From: Thermoanaerobaculales bacterium
Lineage (GTDB): Bacteria; Acidobacteriota; Thermoanaerobaculia; Thermoanaerobaculales; Sulfomarinibacteraceae
Direction of reading: 5' to 3'
Assembly: GCA_029932545.1 (NCBI GenBank)
Contig: JAOZPW010000012.1
Span: 1-16,143 of the forward strand
DNA length: 16,143 nucleotides
Shown here: positions 7,273-13,892 of the stretch, piece by piece
Layout: each line of letters starts with the position of its first letter
Position numbering within the stretch: position 1 is the first letter of the stretch
The notes under the pieces: model-generated
Database searches by the model: none
The model's input: only the letters and a program-made list of their open reading frames with translations
Told to the model about the DNA's origin: nothing
Program-made: the position numbers and the translations under genes

Positions 7273-8071
7273 GGGGTTCGGTTCCGGTCAAATTCTCAGG
7301 ATCCAGGCCACCAAAACGACGATTCCGTTGCTGATAGGACTGAATGGCTTCGAGGAGTTCGGTGACGCCGAAATCGGGCCAGAGGACCTCGGTGAAGTAG
7401 ATTTCCGAGTAGGCAATCTGCCACAGGAGGAAGTTGGAGACTCGTTGTTCGCCGGATGTGCGGATCAAGAGATCGGGGTCGGGCGTGCCTGCCGTGTCGA
7501 GATGCCGGTTGATCCAGTCTTCGTCAATCTCGTCGGGTTTGAGTCGTCCCTGGCCGGCATTGGCGACGGCTTCTCGGAGGACCCGGCTGAGTTCGTGTCG
7601 TCCGGAGTAGTTGAGGGCGATTTTTACCAGTGTCCCTGTACAGTCCCGGGTCGCCTGCCGGGCCCGGTCAAGGTATTTCCTGACCGACGGGTCCAGACGC
7701 TCCAAATCACCTATCGTCCCGAATCGGAGATTGTTTTTTTTGAAGGTATCCAGTTGCGAGTCGATGAATTCTTTGAGGAGGCCCCAAAGGGCGCGGATCT
7801 CCAGCTTCGGGCGCTTCCAGTTTTCGGTCGAGAATGCGTAGAGGGTGATAGCTTCAATATCCAGACGAGAGACGGTTTCCAGTGTGGTTCGTACGGCCTG
7901 GGCGCCGGCCCGATGGCCTTGAATACGGGATAGATTCCGTGCCTTGGCCCAGCGACCGTTACCGTCCATGATGATGGCTACGTGTCGAGGCATCCTGTCT
8001 GGGCGGAGCTCATCCAGAAGCTGGCGTTCTGGTGTTCCCGGGAGTGCTATGCCGTCTCTGTCAATCATCAT
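7253..8071 (-). CDS. uppS: Isoprenyl transferase (undecaprenyl diphosphate synthase)
   Basis: This cis-prenyltransferase condenses isopentenyl diphosphate onto farnesyl diphosphate to build the C55 lipid carrier for peptidoglycan and other surface polymers. The 272-aa protein carries HVAIIMDGNGRWA with catalytic Asp36, GHRAGAQ, TLYAFSTENWKRP, and the C-terminal LIRTSGEQRVSNFLLWQIAYSEIYF block with LWPDF. Residues 1-28 precede the conserved core and are somewhat longer than in E. coli. Two adjacent ATG codons (8071, 8068) are possible starts, and no strong ribosome binding site precedes them. A 73-nt gap separates it from truA. TTGCTG and TAGACT in that gap have only a 15-nt spacer, so I do not call a promoter. 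Confidence 0.95.
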   Translation of the reverse strand: MMIDRDGIALPGTPERQLLDELRPDRMPRHVAIIMDGNGRWAKARNLSRIQGHRAGAQAVRTTLETVSRLDIEAITLYAFSTENWKRPKLEIRALWGLLKEFIDSQLDTFKKNNLRFGTIGDLERLDPSVRKYLDRARQATRDCTGTLVKIALNYSGRHELSRVLREAVANAGQGRLKPDEIDEDWINRHLDTAGTPDPDLLIRTSGEQRVSNFLLWQIAYSEIYFTEVLWPDFGVTELLEAIQSYQQRNRRFGGLDPENLTGTEPHGGTSV

Positions 8072-8144
8072 CGGTACTCAAGGAGGGCAGTCTAGCAAAG
8101 TATGCTGAGCAGCAACTGAGGTCGCAGAGACAAGGGATTAGGGA

Positions 8145-8912
8145 TCAGGCTCTCGGTGTTCGGAAATACACGTGTTCGAGCGTCAGTCCCCGGGCCGGAG
8201 CGGTGTAGATGTCCGACTCATGCCGGTCGGACGCCAACAGAGTCTCGAGCCACGAACGGTCAAAGTGCCCCCATCCGACGCGTAGCAAGGCGCCGACCAT
8301 GCGCCGGACCTGGTATCGAAGGAATCCGTCGCCGATGAACTCCAGGCGGAGACCAAATGGCCGGACGACAGCCTTGGCCGAAAAAACTGTTCGCACGGTC
8401 GTTCGAGTCACTGGGTCGGCTACCGTAAAAGGAGCCCAGTCACGACAACCCTGAAACAGGGGAACCAGGGCGGCGATGAACTCGGGATCTCTCGGAGGAC
8501 GAATGTGGGCCGTACGAAGTGTCTGCCAGGGCACCAGGGCCGGCGCGCCGTCCCATCGAATGTGATAGGCGTAACGTTTGCCCCGTGAGCTCTTGCGTGA
8601 GTGAAAATCCTGGGGCATCACGGCAACTGAAAGGACACGGACGGTTTCGGGCAGATTATGATTGAGAGCCATTTGTAGATTGGCCGGTGGGATCGTCGCG
8701 GGGAGATCGACGTGGGCTACCTGTCCGGTTGCGTGGACGCCCGCGTCGGTGCGCCCGGACCCCTCAACCGTGACGGTCAGACCGCGAAATACGGCAGTCA
8801 CTGCCTGCTCGACCTCACGTTGGACCGAGGGGGCGTTGTCCTGCCGTTGCCACCCCCGGTAATTCCCCCCGAGGTAGGCTACGACCAAACGGAAACGTTT
8901 CGTTGTCGCCAT
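8145..8912 (-). CDS. truA: tRNA pseudouridine(38-40) synthase
   Basis: TruA isomerises uridines 38, 39 and 40 in tRNA anticodon arms. The core is complete: RLVVAYLGGNYRGWQRQ, then VEGSGRTDAGVHATGQVAH with catalytic Asp56, ALNHNLPETVRV, FHSRKSSRGKRYAYHI and FLRYQVRRMVGALLRVG. I chose the ATG at 8912 (255 aa), which has AAGGA 8 nt upstream. Two upstream in-frame ATGs exist (8921, 8996). The longer form would add 28 residues, part of them encoded by an 8-bp tandem repeat, so it is less likely on protein grounds, although a -10-like TAGTGT lies exactly 6 nt before 8996. It is the first gene of the minus-strand block and divergent from the gene at 9015. Confidence 0.95.
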   Translation of the reverse strand: MATTKRFRLVVAYLGGNYRGWQRQDNAPSVQREVEQAVTAVFRGLTVTVEGSGRTDAGVHATGQVAHVDLPATIPPANLQMALNHNLPETVRVLSVAVMPQDFHSRKSSRGKRYAYHIRWDGAPALVPWQTLRTAHIRPPRDPEFIAALVPLFQGCRDWAPFTVADPVTRTTVRTVFSAKAVVRPFGLRLEFIGDGFLRYQVRRMVGALLRVGWGHFDRSWLETLLASDRHESDIYTAPARGLTLEHVYFRTPRA

Positions 8913-8961
8913 CGAGTGCATCCTTGCACGAGCCGGGGTGATTCGCCAGTGCCCCTCCTGC

Positions 8962-8993
8962 TTCCCAGCGTCCTGGCTTTCCAGCCTCCCAGC
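8962..8993. repeat. Tandem 8-bp repeat (consensus about CTCCCAGC), four units
   Basis: Four uninterrupted octamers, TTCCCAGC, GTCCTGGC, TTTCCAGC and CTCCCAGC, lie in the divergent spacer between truA and the gene at 9015. The same octamer family recurs at 10023-10054. The array ends 21 nt before the downstream ATG. Confidence 0.75.
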
Positions 8994-9001
8994 CATTGAA
9001 G

Positions 9002-9008
9002 TACACTA
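9002..9008. promoter_or_regulatory. Candidate symmetric -10 element at the divergent junction
   Basis: The heptamer TACACTA reads as TACACT on the plus strand, with 7 nt to the ATG at 9015. It reads as TAGTGT on the minus strand, with 6 nt to an in-frame truA ATG at 8996. Both fit the TAnnnT core of a -10 box. No good -35 is seen on either side. Expected start points would be about 19 bp apart, as described for bidirectional bacterial promoters. The call rests on position and short motif only. Confidence 0.4.
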
Positions 9009-9014
9009 AGAACG

Positions 9015-10013
9015 ATGACTGGATTGATCCTTGCTGCTGCCATGACCCTCTCGCCGGCATTGTTGGCTTCGCCGGAGACTCGAAATTTTGGGACCGCGTA
9101 CTACGACTCCGTTGTCCGCGGCCATTTTCGGGAGCGTGTTCTTGTAGCGTGGCCCGGTCCCTCGGGTCTTTCGGAGCTGTGGTATTCCGGCAAGCTCCGC
9201 GGTGGACAGAAGATGAGTCTGCTCCTGGGCGGTGCTGCTTTTCACGATACTCAGCTGTTGCCCCTGTACCGTGAGGCTCTTCTTGGCGGTGACCGGCAAC
9301 TACGTCAGGCGGCGGCATATGGTTATCGGGATTTGATCGGTGACGATGTGCCCAATGTTCGAGGGGGCGTGACTCCTGAAATGGCTCGGGCGCTGGTCGG
9401 AGAACTGGATGCGGTCGCCCGGACCGTTCGGCGTGCGACACTGGTTGAAATGTGGCTTGCGTCCGCACTCGCGGCGGAGGATCGCCACCTCGCGGATTGG
9501 CACGGAATTACCTTTCAACGATCGGCGGCCACATGTTTCAGGGCCGTGGAGCGTCTCGTTGGGCCCGAAGATCTGCCGGCAGTGGTCAGGGCCTATGAAA
9601 TGTCCGGGGATTTGGCCAATCGAGTCTCCCTGACGCGTCTGGTTGAAGGTTTGTCAATGGGTCGTTTGGTTGTCAAGCCCCGGGGTGAGGGTCAAGGATG
9701 GGGCTCAAAGGTCTATAGCGAAGCTTTCGAGCGTCTGGACCGCTGGTTGGGGAATCAATGTGATCTCGGCGTCGCTGCGATCCTGGAGAGAGGTTTTTCC
9801 AACCTGGGGGTTCGAGGTGTGGATCCCATGAGCCCAGCGGCCTGCGACGTATGGTTGCAGATTTTGATCAAAGGGCCGCCCTCCTCCTGGGCGGTGGCGG
9901 CCGACCGGCTCTACCTTTGCGGAGGCCCCGCCATTCGCCTTTCCATCTTTCGAGCCGACACCAAAATTAATCGTGATACCCGCAAACGATTGAGGGCCTG
10001 GTACGGGGAATAG
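9015..10013 (+). CDS. Uncharacterised, probably exported helical protein
   Basis: I do not recognise this 332-aa protein. Residues 1-18 (MTGLILAAAMTLSPALLA) look like a signal peptide or membrane segment but lack a basic residue before the hydrophobic run. Most of the rest seems helical, with stretches such as LLPLYREALLGGDRQLRQAAAYGYRDLIGDD and MARALVGELDAVARTVRRATLVEMWLASALAAED that resemble HEAT-like repeats; this is a weak resemblance. No catalytic motif or metal site is evident. The gene has normal codon use for the window and no competing frame. There is no Shine-Dalgarno sequence; TACACT lies 7 nt before the ATG, so the mRNA may be leaderless. It is followed after 66 nt by the cyclase gene. 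Confidence 0.75.
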   Translation: MTGLILAAAMTLSPALLASPETRNFGTAYYDSVVRGHFRERVLVAWPGPSGLSELWYSGKLRGGQKMSLLLGGAAFHDTQLLPLYREALLGGDRQLRQAAAYGYRDLIGDDVPNVRGGVTPEMARALVGELDAVARTVRRATLVEMWLASALAAEDRHLADWHGITFQRSAATCFRAVERLVGPEDLPAVVRAYEMSGDLANRVSLTRLVEGLSMGRLVVKPRGEGQGWGSKVYSEAFERLDRWLGNQCDLGVAAILERGFSNLGVRGVDPMSPAACDVWLQILIKGPPSSWAVAADRLYLCGGPAIRLSIFRADTKINRDTRKRLRAWYGE

Positions 10014-10022
10014 AGCTGTCAG

Positions 10023-10054
10023 CTCTCAGCCTCTCAGCCTCCTGGCGTCCCAGC
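10023..10054. repeat. Tandem 8-bp repeat (CTCTCAGC/CTCCTGGC/GTCCCAGC), four units
   Basis: The octamers CTCTCAGC, CTCTCAGC, CTCCTGGC and GTCCCAGC run without a break, preceded by a partial further unit. They are the same family as the array at 8962-8993 and again sit just upstream of a plus-strand start codon. A small 6-bp hairpin with a 3-nt loop (10012-10026) overlaps the previous gene's stop and the start of the array, and has no U tract. Confidence 0.75.
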
Positions 10055-10066
10055 TTTGAACCGCGA

Positions 10067-10072
10067 TACAAT
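10067..10072 (+). promoter_or_regulatory. Candidate -10 box for the cyclase gene
   Basis: TACAAT matches the sigma-70 -10 consensus at five of six positions and lies exactly 7 nt before the ATG at 10080. That would place transcription start at or next to the first codon. TTGAA (10056-10060) is too close to be a -35, but occupies the same place between octamer array and -10 as in the spacer before 9015. Confidence 0.45.
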
Positions 10073-10079
10073 GGATGTC

Positions 10080-11648
10080 ATGCCCGTACTTGTGTATGAC
10101 GATGGTGAAACGACTCGCAGGGTGCCGCTTCGGGGAGGGGTTACGATTGGGCGTTCGAGCGACAACGATGTCGTTCTTCGTGACTTTTCGGTCTCCCGGA
10201 AGCATGCCGAAGTTGACGAGGTCGATGGCATTTTCAAGATCAGGGACCTCAATAGCACCAACGGCGTCAAGGTCAACGATACCTTCGTCACTGTGGCCAA
10301 CATCAGTCCAGGTGATCTGGTAACCATCGGAAACTTCGAACTGGAGGTCTGCGACTCAGTAGCCGAGAGCTCGGGTATGACCTCGGGCACTTTCCTCCGG
10401 CCGCTCTCGGAGTTCAATAACGATTTTGGGCTCGAAGGAGACCCTTCCGGCGTTGAGCCGGGCGTCGAAGAGAGCGAACGGGGGCGGGTCTTCATGATCC
10501 TCGCCCAAGTGGCCAAGACCTTGATTCAGGTCGATGATTTGGCGCCCGTGCTGGACAAGGTGATGGACGTTGTCTTCGACCACCTGAAGGTTGATCGTGG
10601 GTTCATCGTCTTGTTTGACGAGGCGGGTGAGCCGGGTCTTGAATTGTTCCGTGCCCGAGAGCTCGACGAAGGGAGAACCCCGGAAGTACCGATCTCCCGG
10701 ACCATTCTCGACCTGGTCGCCGGCCAGAAGGTCGCCATCCTGACCCATGACGCGCAGGCTGATGAGCGGTTTGAAAGCGGTCAGAGCATCCGAATCCACC
10801 AGATTCGATCGGCGATGTGTACACCTCTTTGGCACCGGGAAAGGGTCATCGGTGTCATCTATGTTGATTCACCGCTGCACGTCGGGTCGTTCTCGGCGAC
10901 CGACCTCGACCTCTTGACCGCGCTGGGTAACTACGCGGCGGTCGCGATCGAGAGGGCGCAGCTCAATGAGAGGATCCGTGCCGAACAAGCGGTCAGGGAC
11001 CGGCTGGTCCGATACCATTCTCCGGCCGTGATCGAAGCTGTTCTCGCCCGGCCCGAACGAGAGGAAGCCGTCGTTACCCTGAGGGAGACCTCGATCCTCT
11101 TCGCTGATATCGTCGGTTTCACTGCCCGGTGTGAAACCTCCCCGCCGGAGGAAATTGCCGCCTTTCTCAATCAGTTTTTCTCCCTGGCGGCCGATGCCGT
11201 CTTCGAATTTGGAGGAACGCTGGACAAATTCATCGGTGATGCCGTTATGGCCTTCTGGGGGGCCCCGCTCCCACAAGATGACCATGCAGAGAGAGCGGTT
11301 CGGAGCGCGTTATTGCTGATGGAGGGGTTGGAGGATTGGAATGCCAGGCGCAGGGCGGCCGGAGAGGATTCAGTCAGCGTTCGCGTAGCAATCCACTCGG
11401 GGCCCGTCGTCGTTGGCGACATCGGCTCCGCCACAAGGGTTGATTACACCGTACTGGGCAATACGGTCAATGTTGCCGCTCGACTGGAAGGGTCCGTTGC
11501 AAAACCGGGTCAGATCGTCATCGGCGAGACCACCCAGGCCGCTATCGCGCACGTCTTCGAAACCGAACACCTGGGGGATGTGCCGCTGAAAGGCCTTTCG
11601 CGCAAGATCGCCGTCTACCTGGTCATTCCCCCAGACAGCGCCAAATGA
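10080..11648 (+). CDS. FHA-GAF-class III adenylate/guanylate cyclase fusion
   Basis: This 522-aa soluble signalling protein has an FHA domain (1-92: GRSSDND at 24-30, SRKH at 39-42, NSTNG at 58-62), a linker, a GAF domain (about 133-295) and a class III cyclase domain (about 335-515). FHA domains bind phosphothreonine and GAF domains bind small ligands. In the cyclase the metal residues Asp343 (FADIVGFT) and Asp387 (GDAVMAFWG), the adenine-type Lys383, and the catalytic Asn464 and Arg468 (NTVNVAAR) are all present. Thr457 occupies the second base-contact position, as in class IIIb adenylate cyclases. It is therefore probably active and ATP-specific. I chose the ATG at 10080 for its spacing to TACAAT; ATG 10071 and TTG 10056 are alternatives. 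No Ser/Thr kinase is encoded in the window. Confidence 0.93.
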   Translation: MPVLVYDDGETTRRVPLRGGVTIGRSSDNDVVLRDFSVSRKHAEVDEVDGIFKIRDLNSTNGVKVNDTFVTVANISPGDLVTIGNFELEVCDSVAESSGMTSGTFLRPLSEFNNDFGLEGDPSGVEPGVEESERGRVFMILAQVAKTLIQVDDLAPVLDKVMDVVFDHLKVDRGFIVLFDEAGEPGLELFRARELDEGRTPEVPISRTILDLVAGQKVAILTHDAQADERFESGQSIRIHQIRSAMCTPLWHRERVIGVIYVDSPLHVGSFSATDLDLLTALGNYAAVAIERAQLNERIRAEQAVRDRLVRYHSPAVIEAVLARPEREEAVVTLRETSILFADIVGFTARCETSPPEEIAAFLNQFFSLAADAVFEFGGTLDKFIGDAVMAFWGAPLPQDDHAERAVRSALLLMEGLEDWNARRRAAGEDSVSVRVAIHSGPVVVGDIGSATRVDYTVLGNTVNVAARLEGSVAKPGQIVIGETTQAAIAHVFETEHLGDVPLKGLSRKIAVYLVIPPDSAK

Positions 11649-12193
11649 ACTTCGAACGCTTGGTTTTCGTCACCTCGAATTTGCACAAACTTCGGGAAGC
11701 CGAGGAAGTACTGGGTTTTCGACTGGCCCACAGGGCCCTGGACCTCGAAGAGATTCAGTCCCTGAGTCTCGAGGCCGTCGTCCACCACAAGGCCCTCAGT
11801 GCTCGGGCACATATCGATGGACCGGTCCTGGTCGAGGACACGGCCTTGGAGCTGCAGGGTATGGACGGTTTCCCCGGACCGCTGATTCGTTGGCTGCTGG
11901 CATCGGTTGGCCCTGAGGGCATCTGTACCTTGGCCGATGCTTTTGCCGAACGTCGTGCCGTCGTTCGGTGCATGGCCTGCGCCGCCGACCATTCCGAAGA
12001 ACTGACCGGTCTGGGGGTCGTTGAGGGGCAGATTGCAGCCTTTCCCCGGGGCCACAACGGATTCGGCTGGGACAGCGTCTTCATCCCTTCAGCCGGTCAG
12101 GGCAAGACCTACGCCGAAATGGAAACGCCCGAGAAAAACCGAATCTCCCACCGCCGCCTTGCCCTCGAAGACCTCCGACGAGTGTTGTCCTAG
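11645..12193 (+). CDS. ITPA/HAM1-family non-canonical purine NTP pyrophosphatase
   Basis: This 182-aa enzyme should hydrolyse ITP, dITP and XTP to monophosphates, keeping deaminated purines out of DNA and RNA. Signatures in order are FVTSNLHKLREAEEVL, VEDTALEL (63-70), GFPGPLIRWLL (75-85), FPRGHNGFGWDSVFIP (133-148), TYAEM..EKN and ISHRRLAL. The GFPGPLIRWLL, GWD and TYAEM forms are those I associate with the eukaryotic and archaeal ITPA branch; bacterial RdgB usually has SARYAG, GYDP and a longer chain. Its ATG overlaps the cyclase stop as ATGA, so the two are probably co-translated. I give no symbol because it is not a typical rdgB. Confidence 0.9.
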   Translation: MNFERLVFVTSNLHKLREAEEVLGFRLAHRALDLEEIQSLSLEAVVHHKALSARAHIDGPVLVEDTALELQGMDGFPGPLIRWLLASVGPEGICTLADAFAERRAVVRCMACAADHSEELTGLGVVEGQIAAFPRGHNGFGWDSVFIPSAGQGKTYAEMETPEKNRISHRRLALEDLRRVLS

Positions 12194-12199
12194 CCCGAC

Positions 12200-12228
12200 C
12201 CTCTCCCCCTCCCCCCCTCTCCCCCTCC
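12200..12228. repeat. Polypyrimidine tract with 13-bp direct repeat
   Basis: A nearly pure C/T run on the plus strand contains CCTCTCCCCCTCC twice (12200-12212 and 12216-12228). It occupies most of the 61-nt spacer between the ITPA-like gene and menG. Such runs can form unusual structures and may vary in length; no direct function is visible. Confidence 0.65.
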
Positions 12229-12242
12229 AAAACCCCCTGTGT

Positions 12243-12248
12243 TAGTCT
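12243..12248 (+). promoter_or_regulatory. Candidate -10 box for menG
   Basis: TAGTCT fits the TAnnnT core of a -10 box and ends 6 nt before the GTG start at 12255. No ribosome binding site precedes that GTG. It is the third plus-strand gene with this spacing, which is the main argument; on its own the motif is weak. Confidence 0.35.
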
Positions 12249-12254
12249 CCGCCC

Positions 12255-12962
12255 GTGCGTGACGAACTGCGTTCCAAGAGAGGGTCCGAGATTCGCGGCA
12301 TGTTCGGCAGAATCGCCCATCGCTACGATTTGCTCAATCGGGTTCTGTCCCTGGGGCAGGATCGTGGGTGGCGCAGACTCCTGGCCCGGCGGGTGGCTGC
12401 AGCCCAGCCTCAATTGACCCTGGATGTCTGCACCGGCACCGGCGATGTGGCGTTGGCGTTCGATAGGGAAAGCCGGACGATGGGCACAGATTTCTGCCTG
12501 CCGATGCTCACCCTGGCGCGGCGGAAGGCCCTCGATCAAAACCAAGCACTGCCCCTGTTTGCCGGAGATGCCTTGATGCTGCCGGTGGACGAGGACCGTG
12601 TCGACGTCGTGACCGTCGCTTTTGGCGTCCGAAATTTTGAGAATCTGGAGCAGGGACTTCGGGAACTGATTCGGGTCCTGCGGCCCGGTGGTGTGTTGCT
12701 GATCCTCGAATTTTCCAAGCCGTCGGGCCTCTTCGGACCTCTGATGCGCGGCTGGGTTCGAATCGTTCCACCGTTGGTTGGCCGGTGGATCTCCGGAGAT
12801 TCCGAGGCCTATAGCTACCTTCCACAATCGGTCAGCGAATTTCCTCAGGGTCAACGGATGGTCGATCTCCTGGAGATGGTTGGCCTCGAGAGGGTTTCGG
12901 CACAGCCCGTCACCGGAGGGGTCGCCACCGTGTACGAAGGACGAAGGAGTGTTCATGGATGA
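12255..12962 (+). CDS. ubiE/menG: Demethylmenaquinone / ubiquinone biosynthesis C-methyltransferase
   Basis: This SAM-dependent methyltransferase catalyses the C-methylation of demethylmenaquinol (MenG) or of the ubiquinone precursor (UbiE). The 235-aa protein has MFGRIAHRYDLLNRVLSLGQDRGWR (16-40), SAM motif I TLDVCTGTGDVALAF (55-69), VTVAFGVRNFENLEQGLREL, LRPGGVLLILEFSKP and YSYLPQSVSEFPQG, all typical of the family. No other quinone gene is present, so menaquinone versus ubiquinone cannot be decided here; MenG is likelier if the host is an acidobacterium. The start is a GTG without a Shine-Dalgarno sequence, kept because the family normally has 10-20 residues before the MFxxIAxxYD motif. 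It overlaps folD by 8 nt. Confidence 0.93.
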   Translation: MRDELRSKRGSEIRGMFGRIAHRYDLLNRVLSLGQDRGWRRLLARRVAAAQPQLTLDVCTGTGDVALAFDRESRTMGTDFCLPMLTLARRKALDQNQALPLFAGDALMLPVDEDRVDVVTVAFGVRNFENLEQGLRELIRVLRPGGVLLILEFSKPSGLFGPLMRGWVRIVPPLVGRWISGDSEAYSYLPQSVSEFPQGQRMVDLLEMVGLERVSAQPVTGGVATVYEGRRSVHG

Positions 12963-13890
12963 CAGCAAACTCTTAAAAGGCAGTGTCGTTGCTGCTGGAA
13001 TCAGGGATGAAGTAGCGATCGAAGTCGATGCGCTGATCCGTGTCGGGATATATCCACGGCTCGACGTCGTTTTGGTTGGGGAAGATCCGGCATCCAAGGT
13101 CTACGTCGGGTCCAAGGCCAAGACCTGCGATCAGTTGGGTATGGTCTCGAAAACCCATATTCTACCGGCTGAAACCCCCCAGGCGCAGTTGGAAGAGTTG
13201 ATTGTCACGCTCAATGCCGACGATGCGGTCGATGGCATCCTGGTCCAGCTGCCCCTGCCGGGGGATCTCGACCCCCACCGGGTACTCGAACTGATTGATC
13301 CGGCCAAAGATGTCGATGGCTTTCATACCTCTAATGTCGCTCTGCTGCAGCAAGGCCGGCCGCGCCTCGTCCCCTGTACTCCGGCCGGGGTGATGGAGAT
13401 GCTCAGGCGAGAGAATATCGAGATCCAGGGCACGAGGGCCGTTGTCGTCGGTCGATCGGACATCGTCGGCAAGCCGATGGCCATGCTCCTTCTCCATGCC
13501 CACGCGACCGTTACCATCTGCCATTCCAGAACCCGGGATCTTGCGGCCGTCACCCGTGAAGCCGACATCCTGATCGCCGCAGTCGGTGTACTCGGCCTGA
13601 TCGGCGCCGATCATGTCCGAGAGGGCGCCGTCGTCATTGACGTCGGCATGCACCGCATCACGGACCGGGCGACGGTCGAACGGCTGTATTCCGGCAATCA
13701 GAAGAAGATGGCCGCCTTTGAAAAGCGAGGCGCCGTGCTCTCGGGAGATGTTGATTTTGAAGCCGTCGCCCCTAAGGCAGGTCGAATCACACCGGTCCCC
13801 GGTGGGGTTGGGCCTCTGACCATTGCCATGCTGATGGCCAATACCGTGCGTGCGGCTCGGCTGCGACGACAGGGACAGAGAAACAATTGA
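12955..13890 (+). CDS. folD: Bifunctional methylenetetrahydrofolate dehydrogenase/cyclohydrolase
   Basis: FolD converts 5,10-methylene-THF to 10-formyl-THF through the methenyl form, supplying one-carbon units for purines and fMet-tRNA. The 311-aa protein shows YVGSK with Tyr50 and catalytic Lys54, GILVQLPLPGDLD, DVDGFHTSN, PCTPAGVMEML, VVGRSDIVGKPMAMLLL (nucleotide site) and TPVPGGVGPLTIAMLM. A segment of about 25 residues, ITDRATVERLYSGNQKKMAAF and onward, is inserted between VIDVGMHR and SGDVDFEAV, where most homologues are short; this explains the extra length. The ATG at 12955 has AAGGAG upstream, inside the end of menG. An upstream-extended frame to 12778 lies within menG and is not used. 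Confidence 0.95.
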   Translation: MDDSKLLKGSVVAAGIRDEVAIEVDALIRVGIYPRLDVVLVGEDPASKVYVGSKAKTCDQLGMVSKTHILPAETPQAQLEELIVTLNADDAVDGILVQLPLPGDLDPHRVLELIDPAKDVDGFHTSNVALLQQGRPRLVPCTPAGVMEMLRRENIEIQGTRAVVVGRSDIVGKPMAMLLLHAHATVTICHSRTRDLAAVTREADILIAAVGVLGLIGADHVREGAVVIDVGMHRITDRATVERLYSGNQKKMAAFEKRGAVLSGDVDFEAVAPKAGRITPVPGGVGPLTIAMLMANTVRAARLRRQGQRNN

Positions 13891-13892
13891 AC

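Noticed and set aside
7103..7933. 276-codon open frame on the plus strand
   Set aside because: It is antisense to uppS and cdsA, both with full signature motifs.
8080..8106. Strong Shine-Dalgarno-like AAGGAGG on the plus strand followed by an ATG
   Set aside because: The frame after that ATG stops after five codons and the distance is too long; it is a chance match in the truA-uppS spacer.
8962..10054. Short repeats as a possible CRISPR array
   Set aside because: Units are 8 bp and contiguous, without 25-40 bp repeats or unique spacers, and no cas gene is present.
12081..13097. 338-codon open frame on the minus strand
   Set aside because: It lies across the well-supported menG and the ends of its neighbours on the other strand and shows no protein family features.
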